A stretch of DNA of 64,000 bases from CAIKZZ01 sp035604595 (GCA_035604595.1 DATNIE010000017.1:62001-126000); one strand, 5' to 3'; counted from the stretch's first letter, positions 25,937 through 34,374 are shown. A program made the numbers and translations. The notes: generated by a model from the sequence alone, not told the origin.

Positions 25937-26270
25937 GTGTGTGCCGAACAGGACGCTCAAGCGCACGCAAAGTGTGACCGGGGCCGGGGCCGGGGCCGGG
26001 GCCGGGGCCGGGGCCGGGGCCGGGGCCGGGGCCGGGCTGCGGCGCGTCATGCGACTGGCGGCGATCGACCGCTCCGCCATGCGCAGGCTCAAGCAGCTCG
26101 ATGTAGCCCGGTGCCTGGCCGATCTGCGGGCGCCGCCCGCCAGCGGCCTCGAACGCCGCAGGTCCGGTGGCACCAGCCGGTGGTGCGTGATGGTGAATGA
26201 CCGGTTCCGCATCTGCTTTCGCTGGACGGGCGCCGGCGCGCAGGACTTCGAGGTCGTGGAGCGGCACTAA
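25923..26270 (+). CDS. higB: HigB-like toxin with N-terminus replaced by (Gly-Ala)9
   Basis: 115-codon frame whose C-terminal about 73 residues match the HigB/RelE-fold mRNA interferase family: MRRLKQLDVARCLADLR, APPASGLE, and VNDRFRICFRW followed by FEVVERH. HigB toxins are usually about 92 residues and start with a beta-strand of the type MIxSFxxKxTExLW. Here that part is absent. In its place are unrelated residues read from the 16-bp array and nine Gly-Ala pairs read from GGGGCC repeats. An internal ATG at 26049 would give a 73-residue truncated protein. It may be an inactivated toxin or a repeat-tuned variant. HigA follows 11 nt later. Confidence 0.55.
   Translation: MRYHWCVPNRTLKRTQSVTGAGAGAGAGAGAGAGAGAGLRRVMRLAAIDRSAMRRLKQLDVARCLADLRAPPASGLERRRSGGTSRWCVMVNDRFRICFRWTGAGAQDFEVVERH
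25980..26033 (+). repeat. Hexanucleotide microsatellite (GGGGCC)9
   Basis: Nine perfect GGGGCC units, followed by a partial GGG. The repeat lies inside the HigB-like frame and reads as Gly-Ala; the other forward frames read Gly-Arg and Gly-Pro type dipeptides. Because the unit is 6 nt, copy-number change never shifts the frame. G-rich GGGGCC tracts are known to fold into G-quadruplexes in other systems. Confidence 0.95.
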
Positions 26271-26281
26271 CGGAGATCGGC

Positions 26282-26614
26282 ATGGGCAGGAGACTGAAAG
26301 CGGTGTCGCCCGGCGAGATGCTGGCGGAGGAGTTCTTAAAGCCGCTGGCAATGAGCAACTACCGGCTTGCTAAGGAAATCCGCGTGCCGGCGCAGCGCAT
26401 CGGGGAAATCCTGGCGGGTAAGCGCGGTATCACGGCCGACACCGATCTGCGGCTGTGCCGCTTCTTCGGATTGTCGGACGGCTGGTGGCTCAGGCTGCAG
26501 GCGGACTACGAGAGCGCCGTCGCCAAGGCGGCCCTCGCGCGCGTGCTGGGGAGAATCAAGCCCTGGCCTGCGATCGGCGGCCGATCGGCCCGTGCGCAAA
26601 CGCGCCGCGCCTGA
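26282..26614 (+). CDS. higA: HigA-family antitoxin (XRE helix-turn-helix)
   Basis: 110-residue protein of the HigA/VapI antitoxin family. The N-terminus has SPGEMLAEEFLKPLAMS, then the helix-turn-helix YRLAKEIRVPAQRIGEILAGKRGI, quoted only to show its core RLAKEI...RIGEIL. ADTDLRLCRFFGLSDGWWLRLQ is the family-typical dimerisation stretch. Antitoxins of this family neutralise HigB and usually repress their own operon by binding inverted repeats. The frame is intact. tadA begins 3 nt after the stop, so higA may now share its transcript with tadA. Confidence 0.88.
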   Translation: MGRRLKAVSPGEMLAEEFLKPLAMSNYRLAKEIRVPAQRIGEILAGKRGITADTDLRLCRFFGLSDGWWLRLQADYESAVAKAALARVLGRIKPWPAIGGRSARAQTRRA

Positions 26615-26617
26615 GCG

Positions 26618-27100
26618 ATGAACGCGGGTAGCGGCGGAGGCGTGCCGGTGCTGCGGTCCGACGAGGACTTCATGCGCCGAGCGCTCGAGCTTGCACGACG
26701 CGCGGAAGCCGAGGATGAGGTGCCGGTGGGCGCGGTGGTGGTTGCCGACGGGTGCATCCTCGGCGAGGGCTGGAACCGGCCCGTCGGCAGTTCCGATCCC
26801 ACCGCGCACGCCGAGATGCTGGCGTTGCGGGCGGCCGGCGCGGCGCGCGACTCGTACCGGCTCGGCGGGGCGACGCTGTACGTGACGCTCGAACCGTGCC
26901 CGATGTGCACCGCCGCGATGGTCCACGCGCGCATCGCGCGGCTCGTGTTCGGCGCTTGGGATCCGCGCCAGGGCGCTGCCGGTAGCGTCTTCGACCTCGC
27001 GCACTCCGGCGCACTCAACCACTCGCTCGACAGCTTCGGCGGCGTACTCGCCGCGGAGTGCGGCGCGCTGCTCAAGGAGTTCTTCCGCCGCCGCCGCTGA
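26618..27100 (+). CDS. tadA: tRNA-specific adenosine deaminase TadA
   Basis: Deaminates adenosine 34 to inosine in tRNA-Arg(ACG). The 160-residue zinc enzyme has the H64-A-E66 motif with the proton-shuttle glutamate and the PCPMC zinc cysteines C94 and C97. The C-terminal CGALLKEFFRRRR is typical. ATG 26618 is the first start after higA; an internal start at residue 19 (MRRALELAR) would also leave the fold complete. It is convergent with mltF. Confidence 0.93.
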   Translation: MNAGSGGGVPVLRSDEDFMRRALELARRAEAEDEVPVGAVVVADGCILGEGWNRPVGSSDPTAHAEMLALRAAGAARDSYRLGGATLYVTLEPCPMCTAAMVHARIARLVFGAWDPRQGAAGSVFDLAHSGALNHSLDSFGGVLAAECGALLKEFFRRRR

Positions 27101-27106
27101 GTTGCC

Positions 27107-28546
27107 TCAGAGTGCGGCGTCCGTGTTCGCCGTCCGCGCCGCCGCGTCTGGCCCAGGCGGCGGGGTTGCGGGATCCGGCGACATCCACTCGATCACGTCG
27201 AGGTAACCGCGCACGTGGTCGACGAAGCGCGCCGCCTCCCAGCCGCGCGCATAGCCGCGCTTGAGCTGCGTGTACCAGCGTTCCTGCCCGAGCAGCGGCA
27301 GGAACTCGCGAACGTCCTGCCAGGAGTCCGGGTCCCTGCCGAAGGTCTGCGTCAGGATCCGCGCGTCCTCCAGATGGCCGTAGCCGATGTTGTAGGCCGC
27401 GAGTGCGAGCCAGGTGCGATCCGGCTCCGACACGCGCTCCGGAATGGTGTCGCGCATCCGGCGCAGGTACCGGGCGCCGCCGCGGATGCTCTGCGCGGCG
27501 TCGGAACGGTCGGCAACGCCGAGGGCCGCGGCCGTCTCGGCGGTTAGCATCATGATGCCGCGAACGCCCGTCGGCGACACGGCGGCCGCGTCCCACTTCG
27601 ACTCCTGGTAGCCGATCGCGGCGAGCACCCGCCAGTCCTCGCCAAACTCGCGGGCCGTGGTCTCGAAGAACTCGCGCAGCGCCGGCATCCGGTCCTGGAA
27701 GTGCCGCACGAGGCTTGGCGCGGTGTCGTAGTCGGAGCGATCGGACGGTGCGTAGTAGCGCGTGATCAGCCCGGGCATGTCGGGGCGCACGGCGAGCAGG
27801 AACGCATCGGCGCGCGCCTTGAGCTCGCGGTCGCCGCGCGGCAACGCCCAGGCGAGCTGCTCCACCCCCGGCAGATTGAAAGCGATCCTGAGCTCACGGT
27901 GGAAGTTCCGGGTCAGCGAGAACTCGTCGGTATCGGCGACCGTCGTGTCGACATCCCCGCTCCACACGCGATCGAGCAGGTCCAGCGTGTCGACGCCGGG
28001 AACGGCGCGGAACCTGAGCGCCGGCGCCAGCAGCGCGACGGCAGCAGCGTGCGCGCTGCCGGCGACGAGTTCGAGACTGCGCCCGCCGAGCCGGTCGGGG
28101 CCGGGCGGGCGCGGCTTGTCGCGGCGATGAATGAGGTGCAGCCGCTGTTGCTGGTACGGGATCGAGAAGGCGACGAGGCGCTGCCAGGCCGGGGTGATCG
28201 CGAGGCCGGCGGCGCCGATGTGCGCGCGACCGCTCGCGACCTCGGCAAGCACCGCCGCCGGCGTATCGAGCGTGATGAAACGCGCCGGCACGCCGAGCAC
28301 GGCCGCGAACCGCGAGGCGAGCTCGTACTCCGGTCCGTCAGGTCCGTTCGCGCCGAGGTAATACGCCGTCGGGCTGTTGCGGGTCGCGACCCTGAGTTCC
28401 CCGGCGATGCGCACCTGGTCGAGCACGCCGGGCCGGGCGGCGCAGGTCCCCAGCAGGCCGAGCGCGACGATGACGAGCGCGAAGCGCCAGGGTCTCGCCC
28501 GCGCCGCTGCCTGCAGTGCACGGCGACTGCCGGCCGGACCAGCCAT
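27107..28546 (-). CDS. mltF: Membrane-bound lytic murein transglycosylase F
   Basis: Peptidoglycan-cleaving enzyme of the outer-membrane inner face. The 479-residue product starts with a signal segment ending LLGTCAARPG, a likely lipobox. A periplasmic amino-acid-binding-like module follows (ELRVATRNSPTAYYLG), then a lysozyme-like SLT domain with catalytic Glu in AAIGYQESKWD and the partner motifs GIMMLT and AAYNIGYGH. The start at 28546 is preferred because the frame further upstream enters the divergent tRNA-Ser. tadA-mltF-purL neighbours match E. coli. Confidence 0.9.
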   Translation of the reverse strand: MAGPAGSRRALQAAARARPWRFALVIVALGLLGTCAARPGVLDQVRIAGELRVATRNSPTAYYLGANGPDGPEYELASRFAAVLGVPARFITLDTPAAVLAEVASGRAHIGAAGLAITPAWQRLVAFSIPYQQQRLHLIHRRDKPRPPGPDRLGGRSLELVAGSAHAAAVALLAPALRFRAVPGVDTLDLLDRVWSGDVDTTVADTDEFSLTRNFHRELRIAFNLPGVEQLAWALPRGDRELKARADAFLLAVRPDMPGLITRYYAPSDRSDYDTAPSLVRHFQDRMPALREFFETTAREFGEDWRVLAAIGYQESKWDAAAVSPTGVRGIMMLTAETAAALGVADRSDAAQSIRGGARYLRRMRDTIPERVSEPDRTWLALAAYNIGYGHLEDARILTQTFGRDPDSWQDVREFLPLLGQERWYTQLKRGYARGWEAARFVDHVRGYLDVIEWMSPDPATPPPGPDAAARTANTDAAL

Positions 28547-28551
28547 ATGTG

Positions 28552-28557
28552 TAGAAT
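28552..28557 (+). promoter_or_regulatory. Likely -10 element of tRNA-Ser
   Basis: TAGAAT followed by a GC-rich discriminator (ACGCGGCC) about 33 nt before the mature 5' end of tRNA-Ser. No good -35 was seen. The same TAGAAT word occurs ahead of ndk, purL and glyA. Confidence 0.35.
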
Positions 28558-28590
28558 ACGCGGCCCCGGCGTCCCGGTCGGGCCCCGGCC

Positions 28591-28682
28591 GGAGAGGTAC
28601 CGAAGCGGTCACAACGGCACCGACTCGAAATCGGTTGGGGGCATTACGCCCCACGTGGGTTCGAATCCCACCCTCTCCGCCA
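28591..28682 (+). tRNA. tRNA-Ser(CGA)
   Basis: 92 nt with encoded CCA (28680-28682). The acceptor stem GGAGAGG pairs with CCTCTCC, with discriminator G. The anticodon stem ACCGA/TCGGT closes loop CTCGAAA, so the anticodon is CGA. The long variable arm (GGGGGCATTACGCCCC) is the serine type, and the T-arm has GGTTCGAATCC. Confidence 0.95.
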
Positions 28683-28736
28683 CCTTGATGCCGGCGATCC
28701 GCATGCGGGCCGGTGCCTGCGCCGCGCGGCGCGGGA

Positions 28737-29978
28737 CTAGGGGGCGCGCCGCCCGCTCAAAGGCTCGACCGCCGGCCGCTTGGCCTTCTCGCGCAGCTCT
28801 TGCGTGGCCGTCTGATAGGCCTTCGAGAACTCTTCGGCGAAGGCGCGCGGCAGGCCCTCCGGCGCCATCTGCGCGAGCACGCGGTAGAGCTCGGCATACA
28901 TGTCCCAGTACTTCTGGCGCGGATTCGGCGGCAACGGTCCGCTGCGATTGAGCACTTCGCCGAACTGCTGCTCCAGCTGATCCGGTGCCAGCCGCTTCAG
29001 GTACTCGGCGAGCGCATCCTGCATCGCGATCACCATCGCCTGGTCGTGCCGGCGCAGGTCCGCGAAGCTCGTGCGGACGGCCTCGAGCGGGGTCAGGAAG
29101 CGCGTCGAATGGGGGGCGAACAGCCGCCCGAGCGCCTCATCGACGCTGCCCGACATCCGGAACGTGTTGTTGACCGCCGGGGAGGTCGAGGTGTCCTCGA
29201 TCTGGTAGCGACCGGTTTGCTCGGTGCGGTACTGCAGGCCGGTGATCAGCCCGAGCGTCAGCTCGCGGATCAGCTGACCGGCGAGGGTCAGGATGGCCTT
29301 GGAGTGCTCGGGCGCGAGCGTCGCCGCGTCGATGCCGGCGCCGCGGCAAAACGCCTGCAGCGAGCCGCCCTGCCGCTGCGGTGCACCTCCGGGCGAGGTC
29401 GTGGGTACGGATTGCATCGTCGGGCGCGGCGCCGACCTGGCCGGCATCGCGACCGTGACCATCTGGCCGTAGGCATCGGACACGTGCACGCCGGGGGGCT
29501 GGCCTGAAGAGTGGTCGGGCGGCGGCGTCGGGTCGCTCAGCAGACCCTTCATATCGAGCTCGGCCCCGAGATCACCGTGGGTGGCGAGCGCGAAGTCGGC
29601 CTCGGACGCTGGATCGTACGCGGCGGCCGCCTCGACATCCGGCGGGAAATCGTTGTCCGGGCTGACGCTGACGACGAACTGATACTCGCCCATGCGCAGC
29701 CGGTCGCCGGTGGTGACCGCCTGGGCATGGTCGCGTCCGAGCGGTTCGGGCCGGTCGTTGACGTAGGTGCCGTTCGAGCTCGTGTCGAGGACGAACCAGG
29801 TTCCGCCGCGGTACTCGATGGCGGCATGGTGGCCGGACAGGTACCGCTCGGGGTCGGGGAGCGACCAGTCATTGTCTGTGGCACGGCCTATCCGGCCGCC
29901 CTGCACGCCGAACACGCGTGACACGCGTTCGCCGAGCCTGGCCGCCTGCGGACCCGTGACACGGAGTCTCAGCGCCAT
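28737..29978 (-). CDS. Type VI secretion-type FHA-domain protein (TagH/ImpI-like), orphan
   Basis: 413-residue protein with an N-terminal FHA domain (about residues 10-105) carrying the phosphothreonine-binding residues in GGRIGRA, YLSGHHA and DTSSNGTYVND. A low-complexity Pro/Ser linker follows (about 150-215). The C-terminal helical domain, from about residue 220 to 400, resembles the type VI secretion system FHA family (EALGRLF, FLTPLEAV, MQDALAEYLKRL, KYWDMYAELYRVL). The start at 29978 has a strong GGGGGAGAG site. No other T6SS gene is in the window. FHA domains read Ser/Thr-kinase products, and a kinase gene occurs at 52.5 kb. Confidence 0.8.
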   Translation of the reverse strand: MALRLRVTGPQAARLGERVSRVFGVQGGRIGRATDNDWSLPDPERYLSGHHAAIEYRGGTWFVLDTSSNGTYVNDRPEPLGRDHAQAVTTGDRLRMGEYQFVVSVSPDNDFPPDVEAAAAYDPASEADFALATHGDLGAELDMKGLLSDPTPPPDHSSGQPPGVHVSDAYGQMVTVAMPARSAPRPTMQSVPTTSPGGAPQRQGGSLQAFCRGAGIDAATLAPEHSKAILTLAGQLIRELTLGLITGLQYRTEQTGRYQIEDTSTSPAVNNTFRMSGSVDEALGRLFAPHSTRFLTPLEAVRTSFADLRRHDQAMVIAMQDALAEYLKRLAPDQLEQQFGEVLNRSGPLPPNPRQKYWDMYAELYRVLAQMAPEGLPRAFAEEFSKAYQTATQELREKAKRPAVEPLSGRRAP

Positions 29979-30034
29979 ACTCTCTCCCCCAAGGGTAATA
30001 TGGCAAAAGGCTAGCGCGCTGGCGAGTCCCACAG

Positions 30035-30376
30035 ATGGCAGCGAGTCACATTTTCAAGGTCCAGTTCGTCCGCGAGGGTAAGGTGTGGGAGGTTTACGCC
30101 AGGAAAGTGACCCATGGCGGCCTGTTCGGGTTCATCGAGCTCGAGGACTTCGTGTTCGGCGAGCGCTCGTCGGTCGTCGTCGATCCGGCCGAGGAGCGGA
30201 TTAAGGGTGAATTCGAGGGGGTCAAGCGGACCTGGCTGCCGATGCACTCGGTGCTAAGGATCGACGAGGTCAAGAAGAGCGGTGTCGGCAAGATTACCGC
30301 TTATGAGGGCGGCAACATCACCCAGTTCCCGGTGCCCGTTCCGGCCCCGGGTCCCGATCCCGGCCGCCGCAAGTAG
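30035..30376 (+). CDS. DUF1820 family protein
   Basis: 113-residue protein of unknown function matching the DUF1820 family: HIFKVQFVREGKVWEVYARKV, FGFIELEDFVFGE and RTWLPMHSVLRIDEV are its conserved stretches. There is no signal peptide or membrane segment, so it is predicted cytoplasmic. The C-terminal tail is Pro-rich (PVPVPAPGPDPG). It lies just upstream of purL on the same strand, a pairing I recall from other gammaproteobacteria; the meaning is unknown. Confidence 0.8.
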   Translation: MAASHIFKVQFVREGKVWEVYARKVTHGGLFGFIELEDFVFGERSSVVVDPAEERIKGEFEGVKRTWLPMHSVLRIDEVKKSGVGKITAYEGGNITQFPVPVPAPGPDPGRRK

Positions 30377-30408
30377 TCGACCCCCGGCGGCCCCGGCTGC
30401 CGATGCGG

Positions 30409-30414
30409 TAGAAT
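30409..30414 (+). promoter_or_regulatory. Possible -10 element for purL
   Basis: TAGAAT in the 77-nt gap between the DUF1820 gene and purL, followed by ACGTCC. The -35 region is GC-rich without a recognisable hexamer, so the call rests on the -10 and its position 40 nt before the start codon. Confidence 0.3.
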
Positions 30415-30453
30415 ACGTCCCCGGCGCTGGCGCCGGCCCCACCTGAGTCCGTG

Positions 30454-33400
30454 ATGCTGCTGCTGCCCGGGGCCTTGGCCCTATCCCGGTTCCGCCTCGA
30501 CAAGCTCTTAGCTTCCCTCCGGTTGGTCGATTCGCGCGTCGAATCGCTGACGGCCCATTTCCATCACTTCGTCGACCTCGGTCGCCCGTTGAGTGCCGCC
30601 GAGTCCCGGCTGCTCGCGCGGCTGCTCGAGTCGGACGTCGCACCCGAACCCCCGGCGACCGGCGAGCGACTCGTCGTGATGCCGCGGGCCGGCACGATCT
30701 CGCCCTGGTCCAGCAAGGCGACCGACATCGCCCACGTCTGCGGCCTTGATGCAATCAGGCGGATCGAGCGCGGCACGCTGTTCACGCTCGGCGCACCCGC
30801 CGCGCTCAGCCGCGGACTGCTGACGCGCCTCGCTGCGGTGCTGCACGACAGGATGACCGAATCGGTCGGCTTCGAGCTTGGCGATGCAGCGCGGCTGTTC
30901 GCCGGCGAGCCACCGCGGCCCTTGACAACCATCCCGCTCGCGGGCGACGGCCAGGCCGTACTGCGCGCAGCCGATGCGCGCCTTGGACTCGCGCTGTCAG
31001 CCGATGAGATCGACTACCTGCTCGCTGCGTACCGGCGGCTCGGCCGCGATCCGACCGACGTCGAGCTGATGATGTTCGCGCAGGCGAACTCAGAGCACTG
31101 CCGCCACAAGATCTTCAATGCCGACTGGGTCGTCGACGGCGAGCCGCAGCCGAAATCGCTGTTCGCGATGATCCGCAACACAACCGCACGCAGCCCCGAC
31201 GGCGTGCTGTCCGCCTACCGCGACAACGCCGCCGTGGTGGCAGGCAGCTTGGCCGAGCGGCTGATCGCCGATCCCGCGACCGGCGCGTATCGCTACTCGC
31301 ACGAAGCAGTCGACATCCTGATGAAGGTCGAGACCCACAACCATCCGACCGCGATCGCGCCATTCCCCGGAGCCGCGACCGGCTCGGGCGGCGAGATCCG
31401 CGACGAGGGGGCGACCGGCCGCGGCGCGAAACCGAAGGCCGGGCTGACGGGCTTCACGGTCTCGAACCTGCGCATCCCGGGCTTGCCCCAGCCGTGGGAG
31501 GGACCGGAGGCGCGGAGTACGCGAATTGCGACGCCGCTGCAGATCATGCTCGATGGGCCCGTCGGCGCCGCGGCCTTCAATAATGAGTTCGGGCGGCCCG
31601 CCATCCTCGGCTACTTCCGGACCTTCGAGCAGCGGGTCGCCGGCGATCCACCGGGCGTCACCCGCGGCTACCACAAACCGATCATGATCGCCGGAGGCCT
31701 CGGCAATGTGCGGCGCGAGCACGTCGAGAAGGCCAACGTTCCGCCGGGCGCGAAGCTGGTCGTGCTCGGCGGCCCGGCCATGCTGATCGGCCTCGGCGGT
31801 GGCGCGGCGTCTTCGCTCGGCAGCGGCGCGAGTGCCGACGACCTTGATTTTGCATCGGTGCAGCGCGGCAACCCGGAGATGCAGCGCCGGGCGCAGGAGG
31901 TCATCGACCGGTGCTGGGCGCTCGGCGACGGCAATCCGATCCTGCTGATCCACGACGTCGGCGCCGGCGGGCTGGCGAACGCGGTGCCCGAGGCGGTGGC
32001 GCACAGCGGCCGGGGAGGGCGCATTGAGCTGCGGGACATTCCGAGCGCGGAGTCAGGGCTCTCGCCGCTCGAGCTGTGGTGCAACGAGGCGCAGGAGCGG
32101 TACGTGGTGTGCATCGATCCGCCACAGCTCGCGACCTTCGCGGCGCTGTGCGCGCGCGAGCGCTGCCCGGCGGCGGTGATCGGCGAGATCACCGACGACG
32201 GCGAGCTCCTCGTCAGTGATCGGTTGACCGCTACCCGCCCGGTCGCGATGCCGGTCGAGGTGCTGCTCGGCAAGCCGCCGCGGATGACGCGCCGCGCCGC
32301 CCGACGGCAGCGGCCCCGCGAGCCGCTCGCGACTGGCGCGATCGCGGTGCGCGAGGCCGCCTACCGGCTGCTGCACCTGCCGGCCGTCGCCGACAAGACA
32401 TTCCTGATCACGATTGGCGATCGCACGGTCGGCGGGCTCATCAGTCGCGACTCGATGGTCGGTCCTTGGCAGGTCCCGGTCAGCGACTGCGCCGTGACGC
32501 TCGCCGGCTACCGTACGCACGCCGGCGAGGCGATGGCGATGGGGGAGCGCACGCCGGTCGCGCTGCTCGACGGGCCGGCTTCGGGCCGGCTCGCGGTCGG
32601 TGAGGCGATCACCAACATCGCGGCGGCGGACATCGGCGCGCTGGGCGAGGTCAAGCTGTCGGCCAACTGGATGGCGGCCGCGGGCGATGCGGCCGAGGAC
32701 GCGACGCTGTTCGACACGGTCAAGGCCGTGGGCGAGCAGCTGTGCCCGGCGCTCGGCATTGCCATTCCGGTCGGCAAGGACTCGCTGTCGATGCGCTCCG
32801 GCTGGTCCGAGCCCGGCGCGGAGCGCTCGGTCTGGGCGCCGGTGTCGCTGATCGTCTCGGCATTCGCTCCGGTGCGGGACGTGCGCCGGACGCTGACCCC
32901 GCAGCTGCGGCGCGATGAGGGTCCGACGACGCTGCTGCTCGTGGACCTCGGCCGCGGCCAGAACCGCGTCGGCGGCTCGTGCCTCGCGCAGGTGTACGGC
33001 GCGCTTGGCGGCCAGCCGGCCGACCTCGACGATCCGCTGCTGCTCAGCGGATTCTTCGCCGCGGTGCGCGAGGCGGCGAGCCTCGGGCAATTGCTCGCCT
33101 ATCATGACCGCTCGGACGGCGGGCTGTTCGTCACGCTCGCCGAGATCGCCTTCGCGAGCGCCGTCGGCCTCGAGGTCGACCTCGGCCCCGGCGCGGATCC
33201 GGTCACGGCCTTGTATGCCGAGGAACTCGGCGCCGTCCTGCAGGTGCGCGACCGGGACCTCGCGGCGCTGCACGCGGTGTTCGCCCGTCACGGGCTCGCC
33301 TCGGCGATCCGCGTGCTCGGCCGGCCGGCCGGGCACCGGCGGCTGATCGTCAGCGCCGACGGCCGCACGGTCCTCGATGAGTCCTGCGTGGACCTGAGGT

Positions 33401-34341
33401 GCGCCTGGTCCGAAACCAGCTTCCGGCTCCGCGAGCTGCGCGACGAGCCGCAGTGCGCGCGCGAGGAGTACGCCGCGCTCACCGATGCCGGCGACCCGGG
33501 ACTCACGGCCGCGCTCAGCTTCGACCCCGCAGCCGACGTCGCGGCGCCCTTCATTGCAGGCGGCGCGCGGCCAAGGGTCGCGATCCTGCGCGAGCAGGGA
33601 GTCAACAGCCAGGTCGAAATGGCGGCCGCGTTCGACCGGGCGGGCTTCACGCCCGTCGACGTGCACATGACCGACGTGCTCTCGGGGCGCGTGGCGCTCG
33701 CGGACTACCAGGTGCTCGTGGCCTGCGGCGGCTTCTCCTACGGCGACGTGCTCGGGGCCGGCGAAGGGTGGGCGAAGTCCGTGCTGTTCAACCCCCGCGC
33801 TCGCGACCAGTTCGCCGCGTTCTTCGCCCGGCGCGGGACGCTGACGCTCGGGGTCTGCAACGGCTGCCAGATGCTCACCTCGCTCGCCGAGCTGATTCCC
33901 GGGAGCAGCCACTGGCCGCGCTTCCGGCGCAACCGCTCGGAGCAGTTCGAGGGGCGCCTGTCACTGGTCGAGGTGCTGCCGTCGGCGTCGCCGTTCTTTG
34001 CCGGCATGGCTGGGTCGCGCCTGCCGATCGCGGTCGCGCACGGCGAGGGACGGGCCGAGTTCGCAGCGCCGGCCGACCTCGGCGCGCTCGAGGCCGCCGG
34101 CGGCATCGCGCTGCGCTTCGTCGACTCCCGCGGTCGACCCGCGTCGAGCTATCCGGCCAACCCGAACGGATCGACGGCCGGCATCGCCGGCATCAGCAGC
34201 AGCGATGGCCGCGTGACCTTGACGATGCCGCATCCCGAGCGCGTATTCCGCGCCGCGCAGAACTCGTGGCGGCCGCGCGACTGGCGCGAGGATGGCGGCT
34301 GGATGCGGATGTTCCGCAATGCCCGGGTCGCGCTCGGCTGA
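30454..34341 (+). CDS. purL: Phosphoribosylformylglycinamidine synthase PurL
   Basis: Large single-chain FGAM synthase of purine synthesis, 1295 residues, the proteobacterial/eukaryotic long form. It has an N-terminal PurS-like domain, tandem FGAM-synthase domains with FAQANSEHCRHKIFNADW and VETHNHPTAIAPFPGAATG (cores shown in part), and a C-terminal class I glutaminase. The glutaminase nucleophile lies in GVCNGCQML, and the His/Glu pair lies near MPHPERVFR. ATG 30454 is preceded in frame by GTG 30451; starting MLLLPGALALS resembles E. coli PurL. It closes the guaBA-tadA-mltF-purL block of purine and tRNA genes. Confidence 0.96.
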   Translation: MLLLPGALALSRFRLDKLLASLRLVDSRVESLTAHFHHFVDLGRPLSAAESRLLARLLESDVAPEPPATGERLVVMPRAGTISPWSSKATDIAHVCGLDAIRRIERGTLFTLGAPAALSRGLLTRLAAVLHDRMTESVGFELGDAARLFAGEPPRPLTTIPLAGDGQAVLRAADARLGLALSADEIDYLLAAYRRLGRDPTDVELMMFAQANSEHCRHKIFNADWVVDGEPQPKSLFAMIRNTTARSPDGVLSAYRDNAAVVAGSLAERLIADPATGAYRYSHEAVDILMKVETHNHPTAIAPFPGAATGSGGEIRDEGATGRGAKPKAGLTGFTVSNLRIPGLPQPWEGPEARSTRIATPLQIMLDGPVGAAAFNNEFGRPAILGYFRTFEQRVAGDPPGVTRGYHKPIMIAGGLGNVRREHVEKANVPPGAKLVVLGGPAMLIGLGGGAASSLGSGASADDLDFASVQRGNPEMQRRAQEVIDRCWALGDGNPILLIHDVGAGGLANAVPEAVAHSGRGGRIELRDIPSAESGLSPLELWCNEAQERYVVCIDPPQLATFAALCARERCPAAVIGEITDDGELLVSDRLTATRPVAMPVEVLLGKPPRMTRRAARRQRPREPLATGAIAVREAAYRLLHLPAVADKTFLITIGDRTVGGLISRDSMVGPWQVPVSDCAVTLAGYRTHAGEAMAMGERTPVALLDGPASGRLAVGEAITNIAAADIGALGEVKLSANWMAAAGDAAEDATLFDTVKAVGEQLCPALGIAIPVGKDSLSMRSGWSEPGAERSVWAPVSLIVSAFAPVRDVRRTLTPQLRRDEGPTTLLLVDLGRGQNRVGGSCLAQVYGALGGQPADLDDPLLLSGFFAAVREAASLGQLLAYHDRSDGGLFVTLAEIAFASAVGLEVDLGPGADPVTALYAEELGAVLQVRDRDLAALHAVFARHGLASAIRVLGRPAGHRRLIVSADGRTVLDESCVDLRCAWSETSFRLRELRDEPQCAREEYAALTDAGDPGLTAALSFDPAADVAAPFIAGGARPRVAILREQGVNSQVEMAAAFDRAGFTPVDVHMTDVLSGRVALADYQVLVACGGFSYGDVLGAGEGWAKSVLFNPRARDQFAAFFARRGTLTLGVCNGCQMLTSLAELIPGSSHWPRFRRNRSEQFEGRLSLVEVLPSASPFFAGMAGSRLPIAVAHGEGRAEFAAPADLGALEAAGGIALRFVDSRGRPASSYPANPNGSTAGIAGISSSDGRVTLTMPHPERVFRAAQNSWRPRDWREDGGWMRMFRNARVALG

Positions 34342-34374
34342 GCGCGCAGCGGACGGCCCGCGCCCGACCGCGCC

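Noticed and set aside
25934..26200. Gly-Arg dipeptide frame across the GGGGCC tract as a separate gene
   Set aside because: It overlaps the HigB-matching frame, has no family match beyond the repeat and no ribosome-binding site. All frames through such a tract are open simply because the repeat has no stops.
28683..28736. Integration site next to tRNA-Ser
   Set aside because: No repeat of the tRNA 3' end, integrase or mobility gene was found nearby; the only tyrosine recombinase is the chromosomal XerD.
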